64,000 bases of DNA from Anisakis pegreffii (GCA_035041965.1 JAPYMA010001526.1:124001-188000), one strand, 5' to 3'; shown: positions 31,488 to 44,705, numbered from the stretch's first letter. Numbers and translations are program-made. Notes: generated from the letters alone by a model not told the origin.

Positions 31488-34400
31488 ATGGGTGCGGAAT
31501 CAAGTAAAGGTCAGAAGGGAAGAATTGATAAGGATGACAGAAATGACGAAACGTTGCGTGATCGCAGAATTGTGGTTGCGTTTGAGTCGTTAGCGAATGG
31601 TAGTGATAGCATCAACTGTAAACACTTCACGGTAATTGCTTATTGGTTCGATTTTGAGTTTGTCTTTTTTGTTGCTTTATCAACACTGACTTTACATTGT
31701 ATAGTACATCGTAGCATGCAAACTGTACATGGATATAAAAATTGATAAACGATCATCATATTTCAGTGGTAACAATTAAAAGTGACGCAAATATTCACAA
31801 TGAGAACGATTCAAAAACAGCTTGAGATAGCAGATGCCTCCCCTCTCTGTGTTCGATATGCAGTTAAAGACACGTGCAAATGTGCTGCTGTAAATTGAAA
31901 AGCGTAATCAAATCAAATGCACTCATCGATTGTCATTATTCAGTTCAATCTAAAAGAGCAAATAACCACAATATGATACAATTCAATATTTTCACATCAC
32001 ATTATTCAACGACTTCACATTCGTTTGCAATAATAATAATATACAATTATAACACTGTTGCATCCCTCTTTTTTCAAACTCATTTCCTGTTAAAAATTAG
32101 GGTCACTTACCTGCATTTGTGCTATTCTCCAGCTTCCTCGCTTTACTTTTGGTTTTATTGGGTGAGGTGATGCTATCTTCCTTATTGATTTCATTATTAT
32201 TATCACTGATATCGACATTATTACTATTAAGATCACTATTGCAACAATTGAAACCATTGGATAGAGATGACGGCGTGACAATATTGAATTTATCGAGTTG
32301 AATTTGGTGCTGTTGCTTGAGGGTGTCGAGCTCGAGTAGGCGTTTTTGTAGTTCGATTTGCTTGAGTTTTTGATCGATTCTTGCATTTTCGATAGCGATC
32401 AGCTTGAGTTGATGTTCGGCACGAGCATTCTGGAGTTGTTGAGAGAGTAGACACCGTTGAATTCTGGACGTTTCATCGAGATGCGCGGTCAGGTCCAGAG
32501 TCGGACCATTTGACACTCCTAGCCCTGATGATTCCTCCATCTCGGGCTCAGGAGTGGGCGTGCACCCATCTGCACCATCCGCATTGCTGGAAATTTTAAT
32601 AATAATGAGGTTTATTCGATGCATGTGAATGACACGAACACATTTTGAAATGAAACTGTGCATCGGAAATAAAGGTGAATCACTGTCTAGATTCAGTAAA
32701 TTCATGCGTCTAATTTCAATTCAAAACGCAATAACGCACCTATTTTCAAAGGAGTCATTAGAAGTGGCACGATGTTGTCGTAATAAGAAATCGACGTATT
32801 CAGTTTGCGGGTCGTTCACTGAACCCGATTCATCGGCATTGTTGTTCGACGAGCTGGATGCAGTAGAGCATTGAGGTATTACCGTACTCAGCAGTTCTGC
32901 TGCAGGACTCAACGGTCGTCTGTGTGCACGTCTGCTATTGCCGATTATTTTCTTCATATAATCCCTGAACTTCACTTCATTTACCTTTTCAAATCCTTTC
33001 ACAAATCATTACGCCAGTAAAATTCTATCAATGATTAGCAAAAATTGCGTTCAAATTTGCAATACGAACCGTAACTTTTGCTCGATCTCCACAGTGGTTC
33101 TTTCGACGACGCCGAACGCAGTCAGTTCAACTGCCCATTTTTCCAATAAGCGCTGTCGGCCGTGTTTTGCATCACCTCGAGTGGCTGCCGTGAATCCCTG
33201 ATTTTTGTCGTAGATATGAAGATATTCTTTTCATTGCACACATCAATACGCATTCGTTTTGGATTAATCGCAAGGATAAAAGCAATTATTCGAAATTTGC
33301 GTGCAAACGTTCAAGTGAACAGAAATTCTGAAGGTGACTCACTCGATTGTATTCATCAACATTCTCAACATAAGCCCTTGCCAGATGCATCCTTTCCGGT
33401 GCCGTGAAATTTGGTTTCCTTTTGGCTCGTTTCGCTGGTTGTTCAACTATCTCAGCTCTTGGGAATAACTTCTCTACAATTTTGAGGATATCACTTAGAC
33501 ATTGATCGCTTTCCCATTTCTTCGTAGAGTTTTCGTCTCAAGAACCGCTTGAATATTCGTGCAAGATGGAAAGTAAAATACATTCTCAACTTTCAAGGTG
33601 AATTTGGTTCAGTGAAGTAAAATTTTTTGGTTTTAAGCGAATCAAATTTAATGCCAATTCAAAATTTTCATTGATATTCAATCTGAATTGATTATTGCAC
33701 TGCTGAATTTCAAAAAGCGACGAGAACGAATATTGTAACTGAAGCGAACAGGAAATGAGAGAGACAGCAGCAGCAGCAGAAAAAGAATGTGAACGTCAGT
33801 TTGCATATAAATCAATTAAAATATCCATTTGACTGAATGAACGATAAACCGGATGTGTACGATACCTGATATTCCGGAGAGACTCTCTTTCCAGAACTGC
33901 AGCTCATCTTCCACCTCCATACTTCACGAGATTAGATGAATATTACGAATTCTGAAATAGTTTGAATTCACTCATTATAAAATACTTTTTAGTGCTTCGA
34001 TTTTGCTTTCGATTGACAGTCATTGATCGATTGATTAAAAATCATTCAGTGCAATGAGTTGGTAATTACTCTGCGATGAAAGGTGATCTGCCCTCTGTAT
34101 ACCTATTTGATAACGTGTTATCGAGAATTTGTGTGATATGGCTATATTGCGATGCGCTTAGATTGCTGTCTCGAAACCATGAGCAATAATCAGGCAGCAT
34201 ATAAAGAGAGGGGATTTATATTATGACATTATTGATTCTGATCGCTCATCTCAAAAATTCTGTCTCTCTCTCTTTGAAAGTAGATTATTCGCTGAAGATC
34301 AAAGTGAAGAGTATTTGGAGAAATCAGCTTCCTATTGAAGGTTCAAAATAGAATTCTGGATCTTTTAAGAAGATCCTTCGAAGAAAGCAATATTGCCAGG

Positions 34401-37400
34401 ATCTTTTTGACGAATGTTTCAGGATCTCTTTTCAGTTTGATAATTACAACGCTTAAGATGACAAAAAATGAGAATTGTAACTGTTTAAAGGCTGAATATG
34501 TGGATATATCCGCTGATATCCACATATATTTGCTCTCAGCAAGTAAAAAGACATTTAGCTGCTGTTGTTAGGGTTACGATCACGATTTGTAAAGAAAATA
34601 AGATATTGTACGTTGGTCGTAAGTAGATTGGAATGGGAATTACGATTGCAAGTGAATGAATATAAGGGCAGGATGGGTATTAAATGGGCTGGAAAGAAGA
34701 GGGGGATTTGATGACGGAACTAGGTAGATGGGGTTGGAGAGGCAGTAGATGCCTGCCTAGGGCTGAGATCGATTGTAGGAAGGGTAAGGGGATGAGAGCA
34801 GATGTGTGTCGCTTTCGGATGGTAATTGGCGAGAAAAGAATGAGAATATGGGGAAAGGAGTGCGATTCAGCATTAAATTCGGATGAGATTGACATAGAAA
34901 GAAACATTTTACGATAGTTCACGTCTGCTGCCTTCGTAGTGCTACCCGTGGGAAGTGGGCTGACGCGTTGCGGGCGAGCGGTAGGTCGGATGCGATACTT
35001 TATAGATGATAGAGATTATTCTTTAGATACACAGCAAATGGATCGTTGCTGATATATTATTACTATTATTATTATACACGAGTGGGAAAGAAGAGAATAG
35101 AATGGTGGGGATAGAAGGGTGGAATGGAATATGCTTGCTGTAGAAGCGCATATGAAATAACACTGACGAATCTGGAGTGATACGCATAGCAGCAGTGCAC
35201 ACAATGGTTATAACACCTGAGCAATGTACCTTTCAATACCGAGTTACTTACTACTTAATTCACACTACTATCACATTTGGTATCAAGAATAGAGAAAAGG
35301 AACGAAACATCAAGAAAGAAATGATTTTGTATTCATTTCAGGAGTAAATGCTGCTCGATTCATTAAAAGTACTCAGTAAAATAAGTCACCCTCTCATATA
35401 AAGCGAATACCTTCCTCCATTCGCATATAATCTGCTCTAAGTAACTCTAAGCCTCTACCTGCTGGCCTATAACGAAATAATAATAATGACACTTGCCAGT
35501 GAATAGAGTATTACCTCGGCCTATGTTGCCCTACCCCATGCGATGCAATGCCCTGTATTGCCCTCGAATGCCCTCGATTACCCTCTGTCTTACCCTACCT
35601 AACACCTCTCTGCCTTCCCCTTTATCCTTCCCTTCGCATAAACTATATCCCACTCTCCATCATCCAAGCAGCCATTATCCGTCTTCCTTTCCCTTGCATC
35701 CCTCCGATCGATTCAATGCACACCTATCCTATATCCATCTCTTTAAATGCCCTACCCATCTGTATGTCCATCTATATATGTTCTACCCATCAACACTTGA
35801 ACACAATCATCCATTTATAATTAAATAACTGAACAACCCACCAAGCAATTATCCCCGTCCCTTCACTTCCCAACCAAATCCTAATCCCTTTCCACCATTC
35901 GCAAAGATGTGTAAAATCTTGCCATACAATGGTGTGTATTTCGTCAACATATCCTGTATCCGCTCTATAAACTGTGATCAGATCATCGAATCATCAACCA
36001 ACCAACAACGTTTTCGATTAAGAATCGATCTTGAAGCACACATTATAATTCATCAAGCGAATCGCCTCAATCACAATATCAATGTGCTGCCTGCAGCACA
36101 TATGTCTGCTCGAGAACAAACATCTGAAGAAAGCAATTGATATTATTAGGTATCATCAAAAAAAAAGAATTACAATTGAACCAGGTCATTCAAATACACT
36201 TTTATCATCCACCTTCTCAGCTGGGTTTCGAGTACGTTTTTAAGTGATATTTGTGCATTGTAATCAATTTTTATAAGATCACAATTGACGGCTTCAAATG
36301 CACAAGTATCGGTTGCCAGCGTAGCTGCCCGGAAACCTTCTGACACACCTAATATAAGCACATGCTTACGTTTAAGATGTATGTGCGTATCCAGTTTTGG
36401 AGATTCATTTGCATCGTATCATACGGAAGTGGATATTTTTATTCGCAAGATGGAATGTAATCAGTGACTTGGCCAGGTTTTTTTTTCGAGGGGTGCGGTT
36501 TGATCGAGAAGAACAGTTGAATCCTGAAGTGGATTCTTCTACGTTTATTTTTTCCTTCTCACTTGCATTCTTTCTTTTCCTCGTTGTTTCTGTCATTTCC
36601 TTCTCCCTTCATCCCATATTTTCCTTTCTTTCTCCCTATTCTTTTTCCTTTTTCTTCCAGCCTTCAAGGCATTGGCATCATTCATTGTGTCTTATTTGTT
36701 GTTTCATTCATTATTTTGTTTATTGGGGAATGAAGGATACGAAAAAGAGGGGGATGAGGTACGGTGATTTGAGTTGGGAGATTAACGCACTTGCAGATGC
36801 GGTGTGGGTTGGGGATATATGTCAAGTGATCTTACTTTTTATAATATGATCAGTGGCATTCGGATTTGCAAGCCTTCATTCGAAATTCATTGAATTCACA
36901 CAATTCGCATTCTTATTCCGCTTGTTTCCATCGCTCTCATCACTTTTTTACACGAAAAATATACTGTCGACGCGTTTTCTCAATCTCTTCTTCTCAGCAT
37001 TCAAAATCAAACTGTCATTCTCCAACAAACACTCTTCGAATAACGTTGACGATCAATCATCAGTCACATAGAAGGTTGCATATCTCTTGACATATCCACG
37101 AAATGACCCCAAAACTTTCAGAATCGATTCGGCGAGGATCTCGGATCGGACCTCTGGAAATATTTGAGCAATGTGGCATCCGAAAAGTGTGATATGGATG
37201 TGGAACTTTTTGCACAGAAAATTCTATCTCTGATTGGTGTGTGGAAGATATAGTTTTGATTGTTGTTATCATTCTCTTTCATTTCTCACCTTGGGAATGA
37301 TCTTCAAAAAACAGACTCAATCTTCATCCAGTCCACAAAAGATGCAAAGTCCCCAGAAATGAGGTATTGAACTGAGGTTGCAAATATGTCTTCAGATGGT

Positions 37401-38943
37401 ACATCGGACTGCTACATAGAAGTATTATCGACAGCCGATCAGATAATTCGACTGTGTGCAAATAATGCTGGGATTTTTGATTTGGATGCACAGTTCATGG
37501 ATATTATCACAGAGGATATGGTTGGTCATATTCATTCGGGACTATTATTGCTATTATTACTATATGCACTACTTTGATCTGAATTAATTATGATTCATTT
37601 GCATTTTAGAGCCGCGAAATTATAGTTGATCAAATTTAGAATTAAGCATAAATTTATTGTGTAATTAAATTATGAGACTGTGGTAAGATGTTGTCATTAG
37701 AATGTATGAATGAAATCGAAGGTGAAAAGAGGCACGTCGTGTGAATCGCTGATTGCGTGGAAGAACGAGAATTGTGCGAGGTTGTGTAGTGCACTGCAGA
37801 TGCACGTCTTGAGGCAGTTCAATCTGATCACTCACCTGGTCGGTCGATTCATTCTCATGCATTGCTTGCATCACTACTTCTATCTTACTTTCAGCCACCT
37901 CCACCAGATTACACCTTTTCACATATATTATCGCCTTTGCAAGTGTGGTTCATTCAGTGCTCACTTCCGGATATTTATTTCCATCATTCCCAAACGGTAA
38001 TTGTATTCACGCTGTATTCAATTCTTCACTCGAAAATAAATTCATAAAATTTTTATTTTTATTTTCAACTTCATTATTGAAATACCCAAATAAGAACAAA
38101 AACGATCTGTATTACTGTTCATTTCTAGCAACAACACGAAGTTTCATCTGACAATAAGCAATGTTGGACTTCGTTATACACAAGTTCGGAGCATGGCATC
38201 AGTGTCACGAGGCAATTTATTAACCTATTATATTTGATTATTGTTTATCAGTGATTCATTGTGATCAGTATTTTCATTTTCGAGTGGAATTTCAGATTCG
38301 AAACGAATGTGTTTGATTATCGTGGTCCAACAGTGTCGATATTTCATCTGCAAGATGGTCAGATCTTTGTTTTAGCAGTCGATCAAGAATGGAGGTTATT
38401 ATTGGTATTTGACTGCTCGTGGGCTTGACTCTTGATGTAAATTTCAGACACAGTGGATCGAGATTCGGTTCAGTTGATAGTGTTCTCATAGAAGTGCAAC
38501 CGAAATTCAAGAGAATTCAGAAAAGTTCATCAGTATATTGCAATTTGAAACTGAGGAATTATCCGATGAAATTATCATTCGATGCAAATGAAATGAGTAT
38601 TGACAAGGAGATGAGTGAAGTGATCGCTGTCGAGGTATTTATTGCTTTCTCATTGTCATTTTTGCTGTTGTTAATGTTTTAATCTGACTCTAATTCAGGT
38701 GTTTGGATGTAGTTCTGAGAAAACACTGCAAGAGCAACACAAACAAAAAGACTGGCAACGAAAACAAGTGGAAAAAAATAAAAGGGTAAAGTTTGTTATT
38801 ATATTTTTGTGTTTATTGCAGTCATTATTATTAAGGTACCTCTTGCTGGGAGATGGGACGACAATCCAGATAAGTTTATACTCGAGCTGGGTGGTGTTTA
38901 TTCGACCGCTGATAGACGCGAAGTTTTTAGAAGAGACGATTGA
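31488..38943 (+). CDS. eak-7: EAK-7/MEAK7-like TLDc-domain protein, 388 aa
   Basis: Homologue of C. elegans EAK-7 and human MEAK7 (TLDC1), membrane-associated TLDc proteins linked to DAF-16/FoxO and to mTOR signalling at lysosomes. Exons: 31488-31631, 37122-37236, 37396-37520, 37722-37838, 37895-37996, 38129-38211, 38296-38394, 38448-38634, 38699-38785, 38836-38943; all phases agree. The protein starts MGAESSKG, an N-myristoylation signal as in the family. The TLDc domain covers roughly the last 190 residues: LYTSSEHGISV, VFDYRGPTVSIFHLQDG, VEVFGCSSEKTL, and KDWQRKQVEKNKR before KFILELGG. Intron 1 is 5.5 kb and holds a whole antisense gene. The intron at 38212-38295 is GC-AG. At 388 aa it is shorter than human MEAK7 (456 aa), so a small exon may be missing, most likely in the helical N-terminal half. 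A poly(A) hexamer is at 39143-39148. Confidence 0.87.
31811..33920 (-). CDS. Myb/SANT-like DNA-binding protein nested in eak-7 intron 1, 384 aa
   Basis: Probable nuclear DNA-binding regulator; target unknown. Exons: 33920-33866, 33536-33343, 33197-33070, 32964-32740, 32586-32111, 31887-31811. The phases of all five junctions agree, and exon 1 begins MEVEDELQFWKESLSG. Residues about 52-125 resemble the Myb/SANT-like (MSANTD/zeste-type) domain: KRKPNFTAPERMHLARAYVE, then RQRLLEKWAVELTAFGV, then VEIEQKLRDYMKKI. A basic stretch, a Ser/Asn-rich linker and a strong coiled coil follow (RIDQKLKQIELQKRLLELDT). The penultimate exon ends in a perfect donor (CAG/GTAAGT at 32111) one codon before an in-frame stop. 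I therefore added a short last exon at 31811-31887; that exon is tentative, and the alternative end is the stop at 32103. The second-exon acceptor at 33536 is weak. The gene lies entirely within the first intron of eak-7 on the other strand. Confidence 0.75.
33921..37121. other. remainder of eak-7 intron 1
   Basis: Between the start of the nested gene and eak-7 exon 2. Contains a short (CAG) run near 33768, a hairpin (34497-34526), a G-rich stretch (34680-35000), a CCCT-phased pyrimidine stretch (35520-35790) and a T/C-rich block (36540-36665). Open frames here look compositional and carry no domain I recognise. An undetected small eak-7 exon could lie here. Confidence 0.5.
34497..34526. repeat. 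perfect 11-bp inverted repeat, 8-nt loop
   Basis: TATGTGGATAT at 34497-34507 pairs exactly with ATATCCACATA at 34516-34526. It could form a hairpin in RNA or cruciform DNA. No associated gene recognised. Confidence 0.7.
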
Positions 38944-39142
38944 TTTTGAACAGTAATTATCATAATGCAATTGTATCGTTTTCATCAAAAGTGCGATTTC
39001 AAATTTGGGTTTCGTTTTTAAAATGCACAATATGGTTGTTGATAGCACTTCACATATTACGTGCGACTTTGTTGTCAAACGCAATATCTTGCTTTGTATT
39101 TTTATTCCACTTATTTCATTCACCATCAAAATATGCAAAATG

Positions 39143-39148
39143 AATAAA
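39143..39148 (+). terminator. polyadenylation signal of eak-7
   Basis: AATAAA 200 nt past the eak-7 stop codon, on the sense strand. Confidence 0.5.
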
Positions 39149-39267
39149 TATTTATCACATAAAAATATTGACAATAACATGTAATAATACCTATCATCTC
39201 AAAATAAATCAGTGGTACTACCTGGCAGTCTATACAATGGGAACACATAAATATTTTTCGAACAAAG

Positions 39268-39359
39268 GTTGATGGGTTTAGATGCGTGGGATAATAGAAT
39301 CGGAGTTCGATCCCGCACGTGATCGAAATTGTTCTCAGGGGCTGAGTCAAACCATCAAC
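39268..39359. repeat. inverted-repeat-bounded, B-box-containing element
   Basis: Ends GTTGATGGGTTT and AAACCATCAAC are complementary except for one bulged base. Inside, GGAGTTCGATCCC fits a Pol III B-box, followed by GATCGAAATTGTT, which resembles the GGTCGAAATTCTT that follows the B-box in the 13460-13638 tandem units. Probably a relic of the same tRNA-like family. Confidence 0.4.
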
Positions 39360-39841
39360 GATTGAACCTACTGGGATATAGAAACGACTACAGTAATACA
39401 AGCTCATTTATATTATACCAATTAAGCACGGTGTTCTCACGAAAGGCACATTCGAATGTGATCTTCATTTGTGCTTGAATACTACTTCAATTCGCTTGAA
39501 TGTTCATAAAATCAATCGTACGAAAAGCGATTTAAATTTGAGATAAGAAAATAGCGATCGTATGCTAATCAGCATGAAGTATCGCATGAAGGGCAGTGTG
39601 ACACAACCGAGAGAATACGGTGCAGCTCTACAATAAATAAATGTTTATCATAACGAGTGATTATGATCAGCCGTTGTGATCATAACAAACCAAATAGAAT
39701 GCACATTCGGAAAGCGCTATTAAGGTTTTATATGATACCACCCTCATAAAGTACTGCTCTGAATAAAAGCATTCGTTGAGCAGTTGTGTCGAGTTGCAGC
39801 ACTGGTCAATGAAACATGTTCATCTTCACATCGAATCACCT

Positions 39842-41367
39842 TCAAGTTCGTTCATTAATAAGCGAGTGCAATCGATTTGAGTGACTAACTACTACCTGTT
39901 TATGAGGTACAGATTGCATTTGCACGTTTCGATTATAAATCACGAATGACTTGGACAAGTCACAAATCGCTTGATCTATCTCATGATCAATCGAAGTGAG
40001 GGTATGTCTGCGTTGACGTCTCAACAGTGATGAGCCCACTACCATCTTATCGTCCAGCTCATTCGTCGGATCACAATTCAATACATCACTTCTTGGGATA
40101 AACACTGGCGCTGATTTCCTGAATACGTTTCTTTGACATCGAATCATTAAGCACTCGGCAGATGAGCACAAGTGAAAATAACGAACTTGGCCAGCACAAA
40201 GTTCATGTTAATACGTTCCATATAGCAGTGTTTTGAGAATGCCCTCAGCGAGGTAATGCGATAAGTGATATTGAAGTTGAGAATGCTCGAGATGAACGAC
40301 ATCAGGTCTGAGGACCAGTGGGATGGCAATGCTATACAACCCTCACTCATCAGACACAGCACCTTGAATTCGAGTTATTGAGTTTGGTTTGTTATCGAAG
40401 TGATGATAAGCAATGTACCTACCTGTTGAGAAGACAAATGGGCAGCATATTCGAATGGCCTTCGCCCAGAGAGCATTTCATAAAAACAAACACCTAACGA
40501 GAACCAATCGACTCGGTGGTCGTAACCCGCGATTTCATCTAACGAAGCCAGCAGCACTTCGGGTGCCATATACGGACGAGTTCCTTCAGAATTGATCACT
40601 TTACTGGTTGACTATCATCGCATAGATATGATAAGGAAGACAAACCCGTGAAAGAGGTAGCGAGTGTGTCAGGAGGCAGTCTTATAGCCAGATTGAAGTC
40701 AGTCAGGTGAGCATGACCAGAGTTATCGAGAAGGATATTGTCGGGTTTGACATCACGATGTACGATTGATTCATGATGCAAATAATCTATTGCTAGTGCT
40801 ATCTCACATATGTACAACTTGGCACTGAAAAGCACTACATAGCATAACTCACTACTGACGGATAAAAGCAATTAGACAACATGAACTACTCACCGATCCT
40901 CAGAGAATCTACCCTGTTGATTCAAATGATATCGCAAATCGCCACCTAATAACAGATCACTCACCATATACATATAATGCGTATCCTAAAAAGTGAGTAG
41001 TTCATCATACAAAATAATAATAACAGAGATAAATAATAAACGACCTGAAAAGAGAACCAGAGATTAACGATGAAGGGATGCGATAAATGCGCGAGTAAAT
41101 CAAGTTCGTGGAGAACATGACTGACAGCCATGCGTTGCACACAACGACGTTTGCTGATGTATTTCAGTGCATAATGCTTCTTGGTGCTCTTGTACTGCAC
41201 TATGCACACCTGAATTGATATGACTTTATATGATCACTAGTGACAACATTAGACAAGTAAGGCTCTACTCTGCCAAAAGTGCCTCTTCCGATGGAGCGAA
41301 TCAGTGTGAAATCGTGGAGTTGTGGATGCGTAGGACTAGGCACTCTCCGCGAACATCGACCGCCCAT
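39842..41367 (-). CDS. STK32: STK32 (YANK family) serine/threonine kinase, 382 aa
   Basis: AGC-group protein kinase of the poorly studied YANK/STK32 family. Exons: 41367-41269, 41209-41045, 40985-40894, 40824-40646, 40583-40423, 40362-40187, 40118-39842. Kinase landmarks: GRGTFGRV (glycine loop), ALKYISK (ATP-binding Lys), HRDVKPDN (catalytic loop), TDFN in place of the usual [12 protein letters not shown] (activation end) and [14 protein letters not shown] is normal for this family. [12 protein letters not shown] and the SKSFVIYNR segment match the STK32 C-terminal extension. I chose the start at 41367 because MGGRCSRR matches the myristoylated N-terminus of STK32A; an upstream in-frame ATG at 41397 would mask it. 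The last exon has a good donor (CAG/GTAGTA) 18 codons before the stop, so a further 3' exon is possible. Confidence 0.93.
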
Positions 41368-43798
41368 ATACAGCTCCACCCAGAAGCTTAACTCCATACA
41401 ACAGTCGCCATCGACGCTGAATTCTTATGGATATATCCACATTCAGCACGAGATTTGTATAACAAGCGAACAAAATGACCAAGATTAGTTCAGATAATTG
41501 TAGTGATATTCACCTGAACTGTTATCAAACATAGAATCAATGTAGGAAAGAATAAGCTCAGCTTACATCGTGCCAAATCGGCAGTGTGCGACTTTGGTGC
41601 TGAGGTTGTTGTTGGGATACGATTCGAGTGGATTTATGAGACACGTTACGATCACAAGTACTGCTAGCTCTCATTCACTCCTTCAAATTCCAGACATTAT
41701 CTCAGATTTCATCGAGAATGTTGCACGGTTAATGTTTCCAAACTTCGGAGCAATGTGAATGTTAAAATAATCATAACGATACCGACTCATTGAAGGTTGC
41801 CGCACTCGAAGTGCTCACTCCAGCGTCAATACGGACTGATAACCAAAATTATTGACACGAATTCGGGATATGAGTTATATTCAATTGTTGTTTTCGTGAT
41901 CTGATAAGTGATTATTACATCATACATTGACTATAAATCAATACAGTACAGTAGAGTTGAGTTGGTACCTGCTGATTAATTAATCGCTATATCGTTTCAT
42001 CACACGTGATAAGACAACTCAGTTGCATTGATAAGCAATTCTCACTTCTTCATTTCTATTTGCTTTGATCTCTGAAAGCACTGATCTGATCTGTTGAATT
42101 CAGTCCTTATCGTTTATGTTATCGATGTATACTTATGTCGTTCAGGTGAGCAAAATCATAGGATGAAGTGATATTTTCGCTTGTTAGATTTGTTTACGAG
42201 TAAGGATTCGAAACAATCACAATACATATTTTTAATGAGTCTTTTTACAGAATGAATTCATTTCATTTGAGAAGGTAACTGGAATCTTTTCAGAGGCATA
42301 TAATGTGATGCTTTCACTTGTTCGGCGATGATGAATGCATGAGACATACTTTAGGGATATTTATGTCAGTCATAATAAATAAATAACTGTTCTCGTCACA
42401 CATCTTTGTGCAGATTGATTGCTAGCAAAGCAATATCGTTGAATTGATTGATAACGGAAAGATGTGAATGCAGCATTCAGTTGTATGCAATTCGATGGAA
42501 TACTTCACAACAATTTTCAATTCAAAATACTGCATTTAATGAGCAATTAGCAAGAAGTAAAGTGAATATTGACAGTGTAATATTGGAATGTCGGAAACAT
42601 AATAGAAAATGAAATGAATGAAAACGAAAAATGGAATGCGATAGAGATTAAAAACAATATTTAATTTGACTGAAAAACGATAATGAAATCAGTGTTCGAG
42701 GTGAAATGAATATAAATAAATATGGACTGAGGAATGATGCGAATGTGCAAATACGGATTTTTGAGAAATTAGAATATTGCTGATATTATTCTGATGGTAA
42801 TGAAAAGAAGTTGAGGTGTATAAAAGATTTTAGATTTTTGGAATTGAGGGAAAATGTTCGGAAAGTGTTGTTTGTTTGTGACGATAAAGGTGTGTAATAA
42901 CGAAAACATCATATATAGTTTAGCCTAGGCTCGATCACAGTCTTATTCACCTGAAAGTTGAAAAGATTCTGGAAAAGTGATCAGGAATGAATCAAAATCG
43001 GGTGGCTGACGGGTGACAGGCAGTAGGAATGATAACGATCATAACAAGTAATGAATATGGACGACGAGAAGCATTAGCGTAAGGCTTAGTATTGCTAATA
43101 GTCAGTCTAATAGCCATCTAAAGCAGAGGAATAATCGATGCATAAGAGTATAGTTTGTTATAAGCTTAGTGCCAGTGAAATCGCATGTGAACATAATATA
43201 TGCAGCATGTAGCCATCCATCTTTCATCCAACTCTTCTATGACACCAAGCTTAGAACACGCATTTGCTTTGCAGATATTCTTTAGCGACAACGTTGCCAT
43301 TTAGCTGTGCACTGCACACTAGAATATATGAAGAGCAAATATGTAAAAAATGATTGGCAAGCATAGAAATGAGCATATCAGCTACTACCTCAAAAACCAC
43401 GCATTCTTTCTGTCCAAGCAATGCGAAAAACCCGAACGAATTTCACAATGTACAAGTGCGTCATCCACGCTCTGAACACAGATATTCAATCGAAATGAAG
43501 CTAATAAGCATTCAACGAGTCCAATCTATGCATTCATTTCATTCACCGTAATATATTCTCATCGAATAGATGACCTCTTTAGAGATGATATCAAAACATA
43601 CGTTTATGATCGTTGTTGGTCAAATATGCTAATGGATATATCTGAAAACAGTACTTGAATGATAAAAACACTTAGTACTCAAATGAAATGCGGAACTAGC
43701 TCGAAGTGAAGAACTGAGAACGGAAGAGGACATAGAGAGAAAAGTATGAATATAGAATTATGTATATCTATGGATATAGACAGATAGATTGTGATGTT

Positions 43799-43825
43799 GC
43801 AGCAGCAGCAGCAGCAGCAGCAGCA
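43799..43825. repeat. (GCA)9 microsatellite
   Basis: Nine uninterrupted GCA units in intergenic DNA. Confidence 0.9.
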
Positions 43826-44705
43826 TAATTTCGTAGGAATACACTGCAGCAGCACATTTAAAGGAGACTCATTGAGTTCGGCTTGGATTTGAAGAAGAGA
43901 TGGATTTGCAGTTGTTTGAGTGAGAATGTGCGATGACAATACCGAGTGCTTGAATGCACATAGGTTGGCTGGCTTTTCTTGCATTAAGAAACTAGTTTAT
44001 CGCCACTGAGTGTGCACATGGCCTGCAAATGCTAATTACGATATTCTCATTGAAGAGCATTATGGAGATCAGTTGTAAAAAGTTGAAAGAATTCGATGAG
44101 ATTCATTCGAAAAATTGGCTGATTGCGTATTTTTTTGACTGCACAAAATCGCTTGATTGGATGTTGTGAATGAAATGTTCTGGTCAAGGGCAAACCTAAA
44201 GGTATAAGTAGCTTGAAAACGGCTCTCTGATATTCTCTCAGTAGTGTGTCAAATGAAGTCGCTCAGCTGAATGAGATTCGCACATAAATATGGCTATGAC
44301 CATTACCCATCAAGAGAACATTTATTTTTTCGAGAATTTGCTCCATCCGATAATGTGTATAAACCATATGTGCAAAACGAACTTGAAAATAAAAGTGCAC
44401 TCCTGATACTTACTTAATCTCTTAATACTCCATCAAATGAGCTTACTCAGCGGGATAAGCTTCCTTCAGAAATTTGGCTCTGTGAGAGGAAGCATCACCC
44501 TTAGCAACATCAATTTGATCAGCAGTATACAGAGCACCGACCCATCACAATATTCAAGGAACCCTGGCTGTCACGTTTGCCAATCAATATGTGTGTATTT
44601 TGATGGCGTTGAATCGAGAAAAATCTGTTTCTAAAATTATACATTATACCTGAAGGAATATGCGCTGTTCTCATACATCGTTAATTTTCTGAAGGTATTT
44701 CACTT

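Noticed and set aside
35493..35828. Pro/Leu-rich 111-codon frame
   Set aside because: Explained by the CCCT/pyrimidine-rich composition of the strand. Two frames are open at once, as expected for simple sequence.
36397..37090. Phe/Ser-rich open frames in eak-7 intron 1
   Set aside because: Driven by a T/C-rich block. They do not splice in phase to eak-7 exon 2 and match nothing in the family.
41368..41397. Upstream in-frame ATG of STK32 at 41397
   Set aside because: Adds ten residues before MGGRCSRR, which itself matches the myristoylated family N-terminus.
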